From Phorcus lineatus (Eukaryota > Mollusca > Gastropoda > Trochida > Trochidae), in contig OV121084.1 of NCBI GenBank assembly GCA_921293015.1, positions 52,363,864 to 52,427,863 of the forward strand: 64,000 bases of DNA, read 5' to 3'. Positions 46,847-56,525 of this stretch are shown here, piece after piece. The notes beneath the pieces were generated by a model. The model saw nothing but the letters and a program-made list of their open reading frames with translations. It ran no database searches and was not told the origin of the DNA. Within the stretch, counting starts at the first letter, position 1; every line of letters begins with the position of its first letter. The position numbers and the translations under genes are program-made.

Positions 46847-48543
46847 GTTCAAAGTAGTTTAGGACAAAAATTTCTTAATATATCCCCACAACTGTTTTCA
46901 AACGTTCAAATATTAGTTTTATTATTCTCTAGTGTCATAAATTTGAACTTTAAAACAGGATTAGCTGGATAACATATCCGTGGGCTGAGAGCAGTTCACT
47001 TCACGTCCGTAACCGTCCCATGCGCAACCGGAACAGTAATAATGTGTGTATGTATGCATGTGTGTGTATGTATTTGTATGCATGTAAATGTATATGGATG
47101 AGGGAATGATGTATTTATGTACTTTCTTATGTATGAATCATGTTGGAATTAACGTTTTTAGTATCTTATGTATGTAAAAATGGTTTATATAGAATTTTGG
47201 GAGGTTGTGTGTATTCAGTTGATACCTAAAATTATGATGATTACATACAGACCACAATTATATCATCGGAAATTATTCGTGATATGTATGTTCTATATTA
47301 AAACGTGTATGTGTATGTATACATAAGAGAGAGTTATAAACATTCATACATAGATTGTGAGGAACCTTATCATCAAACATGCGCGGTCTGGTCAATATGT
47401 GTCATACATAGGAGCAAATATATACGAAGCGTTATAAATCTAAGTAAAGATTCACATACACATATGAATTGATATATTTAATACATATCACGAATACTTT
47501 CCCGATGATATTATTGTGGTCTGTGTTTAATCATCCACTATAAGATATCAAAAATACACACAACCTCCCCGAAATCTACTATTTATACATACATACATAC
47601 AATATGAGTACATTAATTCCAACATAATCTACTAGTACAACAACATATACTAGTACCAATATAGATAATCTCACTCCCACAGCCATATACATTTACAGCA
47701 AACATACAGACACACATATAAACACACACAAACACATACATAGACAGTACGTATCTACATACACACACACATACACACATACATACATATATACATACAT
47801 ACATACACACATTGTACATATTATGTCATGTACATATGTAAAGTCTTGTACTTTTTATGAATATGTTTGTGTCAATTTTTCCTGAAATGGAATTTTTGTC
47901 TGAAATGAACATTAAGGCCTATATTTCATGTTTCAAATGTATTTGGATAAGTTTATTATCAACTGGTTAAGTTTGTATGTGTATCTATATTATATATCTA
48001 CATAGATTCTTTGTTTATTTGTATGGACGTCTAATCAAGGAGACTTCTCACCCAAATAATGCTGACTTTCATAGAGCAAATCCTTATATATATCATTATC
48101 TTGAAAATTCAAGATGCTAAGTCGAAATTTCAACTTATCTATCTTGAAATTTCAACATAAGTATCTTATGGCCATATGGTATTAGGGCCATCTGGTTTTT
48201 TTATTTTATCTTGAAAATTCAAGAAACAAATTGAAATTTCAAGATCTTTTCTAATCAAGGAGACTTCCTCACAAGTAATGCTGACTTTGACAGATCAAAT
48301 CCTTATATACATATCATTATCTTGAAATTTCAAGATGCTATGTTGAAATTTCAGCTTATTTATCTTGAAATTATAACATAAGTATCTTGAAATTTCAACT
48401 TATTATCTTGAAATTTCAACTTAATATCTTGAAATTTCAACTTAATATCTTGAAATTTCAAGATGGACATGTTGAAATTTCAACTTTTTTCTTGAAATTT
48501 CAAGATAAAAATAAAAAAACAGATGGCCCTAATATGCCACCGT

Positions 48544-48756
48544 AGTTTTGTGCACAGATGAGCATAGATTTTTTTATATATATAAACAAGTCAACAGCGG
48601 CTGGCTTAACATTTTCATTCTTGATTGCAGGTCAATTGTAAAGAAATTCATTGGATCGATAGAAAGCTAGAGTGAATGCCTAGGCCCTCATATACCTTGA
48701 AATATATAATTTGAAGCTGAAAAACGTGCAATAGTGCCTTTTGAAAATAACCTCAC
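48544..48756 (+). repeat. Partial family B element
   Basis: Matches the right third of the family B copy at 7721-8337 (TTTTGTGCACAGATGAGC, CAGCGGCTGGCTTAAC, GATTGCAGGTCAATTGTAAA, then ACGTGCAATAGTGCC). It starts immediately outside the right end of the fold-back element. The matching left part is not found at the other side of that element. Confidence 0.75.
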
Positions 48757-49442
48757 AACGTATATAATTGACAAACTTTAGCAACACATTTCGCCATACA
48801 AGTCCAGTCTGGTGATTCTATTTCTTTAAGTGACGTGTATACATCATGTAACGAATACATGTTATACAACTATTCGTGATAACCGGCGTCAAACTTGTGA
48901 CGTATGTGACGTCATCCATATCTTCAAAGGAGTTCCGGCACTTGACCTTTATAATTTGCATTGGCATTTTTTCCATAAATGACCCCAGCGGATTACGGAA
49001 TGGCCTTTGAATTGTTTCTGCCGAAAACACTCGTATTATTTTTCAAAACTAACTATTACAAGCGTAAATTAATTTAGATGCAGATACATGTAACAATTGA
49101 TTGTGGAAATTTTGTTGCGCCTAAAAAAATGTGTTTTGTGGTTATTCGATAAAATTATTAAAAAAGTAACTCTAGTAATATGAATCTTCTGTTGTTAAAG
49201 CGACCTAAACAGTTTGAGAACCCTAGGGGGTAAATGGTATTTTCAAAACTCCCGTTAAACACCTTCTTTTCAATGCTAGAGAACTGAGCCTCCTTTCAAA
49301 AGCATTTATGTGATCACCATTATGACGTTTTGCAATTATCACGTTACAAAATGGTCAGTTTTAGTAAAGAGGCTCGTGATGGGATCCCTTGAAATGAGCC
49401 TGTTACGATCAACGAGAGAGGTTTGTGAACTCCCACAGGCCC
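48757..49442. other. Intergenic DNA
   Basis: One exact TGACGTCA at 48907-48914 is the only notable site. No coding exon is seen. Confidence 0.45.
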
Positions 49443-49920
49443 TTAAAGAGCCATTCCGTGATTTTCATTACATATTATTTACCTTTGATACGAACCTAAA
49501 TGTTACATGTGGTGATATAAAATCAAAACATCTGAACTTTTCATGTCCAAAAGACATATATATGACAAATACTGGGTTTCCATGAAAATCTAAAAACAGC
49601 CTTATGAATGCACAGAGGTGTAGATATCACGTCCAATATACATGGATACTAGTTATAAAACCTAACAAACCCTATCAACTCCTAACTGCCCTCCTGGCTG
49701 TTTTAGATCAGTCTCCAAAATTACGTTTGACTATTTGACGCGCGCCACTGTCTGGTTTTCGATCATAATTGCGACATTCTACCTTCTTATTGTCACTGTA
49801 AAAAAAACAATTAGCTTTCAAATGTGTCTTTTTGGTAACAGTCGATACTTTGCGATCAAATGACACCATTGGTTAAGTTTGGTATATATGACTCCAACAA
49901 CTCACGGAGTGGCTCTTTAA
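49443..49920 (-). mobile_element. Family A element, copy 4 (478 bp, full length)
   Basis: TTAAAGAGCCATTCCGTGA at the left and TCACGGAGTGGCTCTTTAA at the right, in the opposite orientation to copies 1 and 2. It is identical in length to copy 2 and aligns across the whole body. Non-coding. Confidence 0.9.
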
Positions 49921-50311
49921 GGCTCTAAGCATTGCCCCTGGCCTTTTGATTAACACTCACCTTGCTCTTAGGGCTATGTACAGTTTGGCACAGGTAAATT
50001 CCATTTACAGACAAGTGAAAGTTACAAAACAATCATTGCATATAATTTTTATTAATTTTGAAATATATAAAATATATAAGCGACTAGATACAAATTGACA
50101 ATCACACACATACATGCATACACAAAGAGGATACGTTTCTCAAGGCATTTACGTTATTGTAATTCTCCCTGACATGGTGCCTTAGTTAGTACACGATTGT
50201 ATAGGTATAATATTGTATGCGTTGGATCTATATAGGTAGTCGTCCACTGTTCAAAATGTTCTAAGAGTTGAACTTTTCACTTTACTCAAACAATCTGAAT
50301 AAAGGAATAAA

Positions 50312-50960
50312 GGATGTACATGGATACATCTTTATTCTCGAAACGTGTTCCCTAAAAAAGTTTTCTCTTATCATTCGAAACTATTACTTTCTACGAAAAG
50401 ATTTGAAAGTAAACAAGCGTTAGGGAAATGGTTGTCTACTTGTGTTCTTCCACTGGTTGGCGGTGCACTATCCAAAGCGAAAACAGAATAAAGATAAAGC
50501 AAAGCTGCACACACGCCTCGAAAGAGTAGAATCCACCACACAACTATATAGCCCTATTATCAAAAAAGCTTATACTGGGAATTTTTTCGAAGATAATAAT
50601 TTTCATGATATTAAGTAGATGACAAGTGTTAATATGGTAAGACTGTTCAAAGGTAAGAGCTTACCATTTTACTTAATTAACTCTGATTAGATGTGTACAT
50701 GCATGCTTCTTTACACTCGAAATGTATTCCCCGAGAAAGTTTTTATGTTGTGATTCGAAAGCGACATTTTCTGCGATACACATGGGAAAAGGAAATGGTT
50801 GTCTACCTGTGTTCTTATGGTTGACGGTACACTTCCCAAAGCAAAACAGAATAAAGATAAAGCAATGATGCATACATGCCTCGATAAACTAAAACAAAGC
50901 TACTAATAAAGCCCTATTGTTGAAAAAAAACTATACAGTGGAACTTTCGGGGTGAAATCA
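50312..50960. repeat. Diverged tandem duplication of about 300 bp
   Basis: Block 1 (about 50312-50600) and block 2 (about 50693-50960) share in order: TGTACATG-AT-C-TCTTTA, CTCGAAA-GT-TTCCC, GGAAATGGTTGTCTAC, ACAGAATAAAGATAAAGCAA, TGCCTCGA or CGCCTCGA, and AGCCCTATT. Both lack an open reading frame. Confidence 0.8.
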
Positions 50961-51323
50961 ACTCTCAGGGATCATAGTTTTCGAAAATTTGAGTTGCTAA
51001 TGGTTGAAATGAAGGAAAATGTTCGTTGGTTTGACATTGAATGATTAGGCCTACCCTTCATATTTTCGTCTCTCAAAAATCTGCGATATACCTGTATACT
51101 TGTGTATATGTGACCAAATGCATCGCCTGTAAAGAAAATTGTGTTGATAGTACAGTCTATGTATACACTAAGCGAGCAAGAGTCATATTCTTTCAAAATG
51201 AAAGAATCGAAATGAATGATACCGAAAGCGAGTAACAACGAGATACGATGGACGAGATCCACCCAGTACATGTACGAACGTCAATATGTCAAGGAAAGAT
51301 CGTTCTCGCGATATATTCACATG

Positions 51324-51953
51324 TTAAAGGCACTAGTGCACGCTTTTACGGTTTAAATTGGCTATGTTAAGGTTTAAGAGGACTTATGCATTCACTTAAG
51401 CTTTCTATCGATGCAATGAAATACTTAAAATTCTTTACAATTGACCTACAGTCAACAATGAAAAAATGTAGACAGCCGCTGTCGGCTTGGACATGCAACA
51501 AATCTAAGGTCAGCTGTGCACAAAACGGATAAATTATAGACAATTGAAAGCGGCTGAACTATTAATATGTGCAGCTGTTGAATTTACCTAAACTCTGAAC
51601 TGAGAACAAATAATGAATTATGTTTTATAAACGCAATGTTGTAAATAAACCGATTTAATAACACAGCATTAGCAATGCTATTAGGTTGACCAAAGCGGCT
51701 GCCGTTTCCGCTTTTTTGGTTATAAGCAAAATCTTAATATTTCCGATATCGTAGTTCATGCGGATTTATTGTAACGTAACATTAAATACTTCCGGTCTTT
51801 AAAAATCAACTTTACTACCTGAATACGTAAATATTTCTTAAATAACTTACGAGGTAGATTACTTAAGTGAGGATCTTGAATAATATCGAGAGATAAGCAG
51901 TATCTGTGCATTCGTTGTGTTAAAGAAATATTGGTGTGCATTAGTGCGTTTAA
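51324..51953 (-). mobile_element. Family B TTAA-flanked element, copy 2 (about 630 bp)
   Basis: The left end TTAAAGGCACTAGTGCACGC and the right end GTGTGCATTAGTGCGTTTAA are the family B termini, in the reverse orientation to the copy at 7721. The interior aligns along its length (TCTATCGATGCAATGAAATA, AGCATTAGCAATGCTATTAG, GATATCGTAGTTCATGCGGA). Non-coding. Confidence 0.85.
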
Positions 51954-52468
51954 ATATTGGAATGCTATCATAAGGAACCGGCGTTACTTTTCATACAGTA
52001 AAATATACTAGAATCTAGTTTGGTATAACTGATACCGCACATATCTCAAAAGTTGCATGCATGCCTTTATGTGTCCAAAATGATTAGTAGGAGGAGTTAG
52101 AAAAATTATCTCGATTCTCTCTCTTCACAAAGGCAAGTTAACCTTAACTCTAATTCTTTATCATCAGACTTGGATAACTGGGTGATTTCTTTCCTCATAG
52201 TACTTCCGTGTCAGAGTCAGTGTTCAACGTAGTTTTATTTGGCATCCAAGTATATAACAAAATGTTCTTCAAATGTTTTCATCTTAATGCGAAAGTACAG
52301 TACATCTTACAGAGCTATTTTCCTCGACCATTACAAACAGTCGAAACAGAGTAATCTTGCTTGACGTCCAAGGATGGTGAACCAGATTTGTGTCACAAGG
52401 ATATTCTTATTGGTGTGCATAGATAGCAATATTCCATTTCACAGGAATAAATTGTATCTTCTTCATAG
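51954..52468. other. 3' flank of the 178-aa gene
   Basis: No repeat or exon is recognised. It probably includes the 3' UTR of the gene ending at 52469. Confidence 0.4.
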
Positions 52469-53005
52469 TTATCTCCCCACTTCGGTACTCCTGAGTTTAT
52501 AGGATGGACTCCTAGACGGGACTAGACTCGGGAGGAGTGATTTGGGTCTCTCCTGTGGTCCACCGACTGAAGAGATACTTTCCAGCGCGCTGGAGATGTT
52601 CCTGACTTTGTGCATTCTCTCGTACACCTTCGAGCTGAGCTCCACATGGCGCCCGTGCTTTGCGCCCTTCTTGGGGTACAGGGTGGCACCCCGACCGTCC
52701 ACGGTTATCACAGGAGCGATAACAGCCTGGTGTCTGATGGAGGCGCTCTTCAGGTCCATGGGCAGTACCAGCTTCGGGTCCACCGCCATCTGCTTCAGTT
52801 CGATATGACGAGTGGTGGCCGAGCCGGGGAACGTCTTCACATTGATCTTGATGAAGTCGTTGAGGAGTTGTTCTTTCTCCTTCCACACCCGCCCGAGCAT
52901 CCTCCGCTGCATGGCGTCAATCCGGGCCTCTTCTCGGTGCTGGTACACAATGAAGCGCTTGTTCGAGGACATTGCACTGAAGTACTTCACCCCTTGCAAC
53001 GCCAT
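52469..53005 (-). CDS. Uncharacterised 178-aa basic protein, paralogue 1
   Basis: Single exon from an ATG (MALQGVKYFSAMSSNKRF). It is rich in Lys, Arg and His, with an amphipathic, probably coiled N-terminal third (HREEARIDAMQRRML, then VWKEKEQLLNDFIKINV). Landmarks shared with the neighbour at 55563 are NVKTFPG (55-61), DPKLVLPMDL (76-85) and NISSALESI (136-144). No signal peptide, membrane segment or known domain is recognised. GC content is much higher than in the flanks and the frame is closed by a normal stop. The family looks like a small duplicated, possibly lineage-restricted, structural or nucleic-acid-binding protein, but no function can be given. Confidence 0.75.
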   Translation of the reverse strand: MALQGVKYFSAMSSNKRFIVYQHREEARIDAMQRRMLGRVWKEKEQLLNDFIKINVKTFPGSATTRHIELKQMAVDPKLVLPMDLKSASIRHQAVIAPVITVDGRGATLYPKKGAKHGRHVELSSKVYERMHKVRNISSALESISSVGGPQERPKSLLPSLVPSRSPSYKLRSTEVGR

Positions 53006-55562
53006 ACTCTATCAGTCTGCCTGGTCGTTCCTCTAAATATTCGTCACCCACCTGCCTCTCAGTTAGTATATCCTCTCTATGCAGTCTATCCTGACATCTC
53101 TTCCTGTTCGTCCCCCTACTTATTCGTCATTCCATCATGACTGTCTTGCTCACCCGTCTTGTTGCCTGTATGTATGCCGTACACTCTACCCGACCTAATA
53201 CTTGTTGTTCGTGGGCAGGACAGTAGTCACCTAGGAGGCTGTGTCGTTGTATGGACGCCCTCAAGGTTCCATTATGTTGGCAGTAAACCATAAAAATCTT
53301 CAGAACTTTAAAAAGACAGGTACACAACTTTCGTCAAACTCTTTTGAAACGATATCCCTGTTACACAGAATCAAAATATCGCCAAACTGGTTCCTGCAAG
53401 GCTGAGGTTTGCACTGAGTCAATCCGTTCCACCTACTTAAGAGATTTACGTATTAGCATTCTGTGTGAAAGGGTTGCCACATTACCTGCTGCAATCTAAT
53501 AGGATTACCGAGACTTGTGTGATTCGTTTTTAAGTTATTACGACTTGGAAGTGACACATATCATAGGCGTACATGTAGGAACGTGGGTGTTTGGGTGCAG
53601 GAGGGGGTTTGAGGCTAAAATATGCGTTGTAATCTTTTTTTCTTGGTCTCCAAATATCTACCAATAAGTGTTTCTTTCAATTTGAACAGAGGCATGATTA
53701 TGTCTCTTGATATTGGTTTTGGTACCCAAAAATAATTTCCGGTTTGTAAAATATTGCGGGACTTTAGAATGGGAATATAATAACTTTTCGAATTTCATTC
53801 TAATGAAAAATGAAAGCACAAAAACGAAAAAGAGCTAAATGTATTCCTTATTAGGCCGTATTGATAAATGACGAACGTAATATGGATTTTCATGAACGAA
53901 TGAGATTAACAGGCCAATTTTAAGCCATTTCTGGTCAGCCAATCAGTAAGTACAAGTAAGCTACACTTAGATTCGAGGTGACATGAGCGGATTATATTGC
54001 TTGATTGCATTTACAGCACAGGCCCTCCATAATCAAGTCAAATAACGGGTAGGCTGTTGTGAAATCCCTTCAGTCATTTTTGTCCCTATTCCATCTTGCC
54101 CGTGAGCCAAAATGGTAAAGCAAGTCTAGGTATCGTAAAGAAATTCCGTGCTCCGAAGTTCAATACCAATAAAATCTTTTTAGGTTACAAAATAGTCAAA
54201 GCATACTAAATTAAATGAATACAAACGTTTTTCAGAGTATATAAACGTCAGCTACCAGGTGAGGTGGGAGAAAACACATAAAGTTATAACTAAAAAATTA
54301 AGACATTTGTTATTCTTGAGGAAATATGGTTAGGTTTAAATTACCAAATATGTTTTCATAACGTGATTTTCGTTCAATTATTCATAAGCCTTACATCAAA
54401 ATTTGAACTTAAATTTTTACGTTACGCTAACATAGTGATAAAACCGTGATTGAGCCTATTAAGTTTCTGCAATGCATGACGTAAACTTTGTAAGGAGCCT
54501 ATTAACTGGATTTACAGGGTAACGCTGAAGGTGTTAGTCAGATCGACCAACCACAGTTAGTTCACAGTTTGCACCATAGATTATATAGGGATAATTACTG
54601 GAGTTTGTCAAATATCAAGTATATTTCACCGAGTGTCATGGGAAAGTCAGTGACCAAGTGACCAAGCGACGCTTGAAATGTCAACTATGATTATGTCAGG
54701 AAATTTTTAAAATTTATTTGAGAAAAACAACATTTTTTTGTAATATTCATTATTTTATTTGACAAGCTCAATTAAGTATCGATTTTATCAAGCATTTTTA
54801 TCATCAATGTGAATTAAAAAGTGCTTTGGTACAACCATGTAACCCCACTAACTTTACAAAGAGGAAAGACGTTCTTGCCACTGACCAGTGATGTTATTCT
54901 AAATTGTCACTTGTCACAATGAAAAAATAACTAGTTTAATCAAGTAATAAATCAAAGTATATCTTAATGATACAATAATCTCTTATGTTAAGAAGCAGAC
55001 ATCTATCTATTTTCAATGTAGCGAAACTTAAACATTGTCACTACTCGAGCAATGAACTGCACAACTTCAATATATGAATGTAGGTGAAAACAGTAGTCCG
55101 ACGAAGACATCATAGATGAGCGAAACTTACCAAATAGTGTATAAGTATTTTGATGTAGTGATCACCTTGTGATTATATTATATAAAACAACATCAGATAG
55201 CTTCAAGGAAATTGATTATTGATTAATTCAATCATTAAATGAGCATGTAAGTGTATTGAAATTATTTCGAATAAAGAATACTATTAACCAGAAGTCCTAC
55301 ATCTTCAGTGCGATTATTAGATGGCATGCTACGATGAGACAATATTCATGGTTTCCTGATTTCCCCGAGGGGGAGGAATCGTACCACTGGATTTGCTTAA
55401 ACTGTCCATGTCATTAGTTTCTTGTCCGCTTTCACAGATTAGTTTGAAATGTTACAAGTAATATCACGAGCAAGCAATATCACAAGGGGTTTGAACCGCT
55501 TCACATCTGTGGGGAATAATTACCTTTCATCTTAACTTCTCCTTGAAGAAGGTCAAGCCATG
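53006..55562. other. Spacer between the two paralogues
   Basis: No exon or recognised repeat. The first few hundred bases would contain the promoter of the gene starting at 53005. Confidence 0.5.
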
Positions 55563-56525
55563 TTACAAGATCTTACTGCTCCATGCTTTCTGTCTGTGTG
55601 GTCTCGACAAGGTTTCCCCTCTGCGACCCCCCGGAACCCCTCTGTATGGCACGTACCCCTTCAGTAGCGACCGACGACCTTGTGGTAACAGAACAGTATG
55701 AGTGGTTTCCTCGGGTTGTGTGGTAGGAGACACAAGTCTACAACTCAGGTTAAAGTACACCAGATTCTCCGACTCGTTCAAGATTTTCTCATTGCATTCA
55801 GTATCCGACTCTGTTCTTGTTTGTGTGTTTAGTTCACAAGCCTGCTGATGTTGATGTGTTATCTCCAGCCTATGGATACTTGCATTCAAAGCAGAAGAAT
55901 GATCCACATTTTTCTCGGAGATATTTGTTCTGTAATTCCGAACACCATGGAATGTCCTTTCTCTGTTTCTATTAATCAATCTGCTTTTATCTTCCATGCC
56001 TTGGGTGAATGTTTTGGATCTTGATAGCCGAACACCCTCTAGTTGTTTCTCCGGCAGGAATTCTGCAATCTTGGTCCCTCCTCTGATCGCTTCTAGACAA
56101 TGTGAAATGTTTGCGGTCTTGTACAGTAGACTGTTTGTCCGTGTGTCCGGCACCAACTTCCTGCGTGTTTCCCGGTCTTCCTGCAATTCACAGAAGACGT
56201 CCCTTCCTCTCTGCTCCAGCAACGGCGTCACGTATCTCGGCTTCCTTCTGATAGTGCGCCCCAGAACGAGGCTGAGAGATTTTGGAGGAGCCAGTCTTGG
56301 ATCCAGCTCTACCCGTGCTAGCTTGACCCGCTCCGACTCATGGGGTCGGGTGCCGGGATGTGGGGTTCGCACATTCAGCTGGATCAGTTTGTCGAACAGT
56401 TCACTCCTCTCCCGACCGAGTCGACTCAAAAGTCGAGATTGTTGTCTCTCTAACATCCGCTCCTTCCGGCGGAACTCCTCCTGCATGCGTCTGTTTACCG
56501 TGCAGGCCACTGTCAGGTTCTCCAT
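55563..56525 (-). CDS. Uncharacterised 320-aa basic protein, paralogue 2
   Basis: Single exon from an ATG (MENLTVACTVNRRMQEEF) to TAA. The first 150 residues align with the 178-residue neighbour: an Arg/Glu-rich helical region (RRKERMLERQQSRLL, then RLGRERSELFDKLIQL), NVRT (51-54) with a PG shortly after, DPRLAPPKSL (75-84), a central KPRYVTPLLEQRGRDVF, and NISHCLEAI (139-147). Residues 150-320 are a longer, low-similarity, polar tail with no recognisable domain. No signal peptide or membrane helix. GC is high against the flanks. Function unknown; same strand and 2.6 kb apart, so a tandem duplication followed by tail divergence is the simplest reading. Confidence 0.75.
   Translation of the reverse strand: MENLTVACTVNRRMQEEFRRKERMLERQQSRLLSRLGRERSELFDKLIQLNVRTPHPGTRPHESERVKLARVELDPRLAPPKSLSLVLGRTIRRKPRYVTPLLEQRGRDVFCELQEDRETRRKLVPDTRTNSLLYKTANISHCLEAIRGGTKIAEFLPEKQLEGVRLSRSKTFTQGMEDKSRLINRNRERTFHGVRNYRTNISEKNVDHSSALNASIHRLEITHQHQQACELNTQTRTESDTECNEKILNESENLVYFNLSCRLVSPTTQPEETTHTVLLPQGRRSLLKGYVPYRGVPGGRRGETLSRPHRQKAWSSKIL

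Larger units (their letters stand above)
41437..47034 (-). mobile_element. Near-full-length L1/Tx1-type LINE (5.6 kb)
   Basis: Minus-strand order: GC-rich 5' start near 47034, ORF1 (46846-46109), an 800-base inter-ORF region, ORF2 (45309 to 41507), a short 3' UTR and an A-rich tail (seen as T-rich sequence at 41437-41460). AGTAATAAT stands at 41428-41436 and again at 47035-47043, a 9-bp target-site duplication that fixes both borders. The insertion is inside the left arm of the fold-back element, so it is the younger of the two. The 5' border next to the duplication suggests the copy is not 5'-truncated. Confidence 0.9.
41069..48543. mobile_element. Fold-back element with long inverted arms, interrupted by a LINE
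   Basis: The ends are inverted: ACGGTGGCATATTAGGGCCA from 41069, and its complement (TGGCCCTAATATGCCACCGT) ending at 48543, with TA at both borders. Next to each end is an array of TTGAAATTTCAA blocks separated by GATA or TATC, then TTATATA and a TAATCAAGGAGACTTC segment, all mirrored on the other side. Mirror symmetry continues inside: AGGTTGTGTGTATT near 47200 against AATACACACAACCT near 47555, and ACAGACCACAATTATATCATC near 47250 against its inverse near 47505. Without the LINE the element is about 1.87 kb and is essentially all inverted arm. The right arm has an extra duplicated end block near 48170-48310. No transposase is present, so it must depend on another element. Confidence 0.85.

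Noticed and set aside
47613-47819. Cysteine-rich minus-strand frame (VCVCVCRYV)
   Set aside because: Encoded by an ACAT/CACA microsatellite inside the fold-back element.
48907-48914. CRE site TGACGTCA
   Set aside because: A single isolated 8-mer with no gene nearby; chance occurrence is adequate.
52610-53140. 176-residue + strand frame
   Set aside because: It lies antisense to the 178-residue gene; the minus strand has the paralogue-conserved protein.
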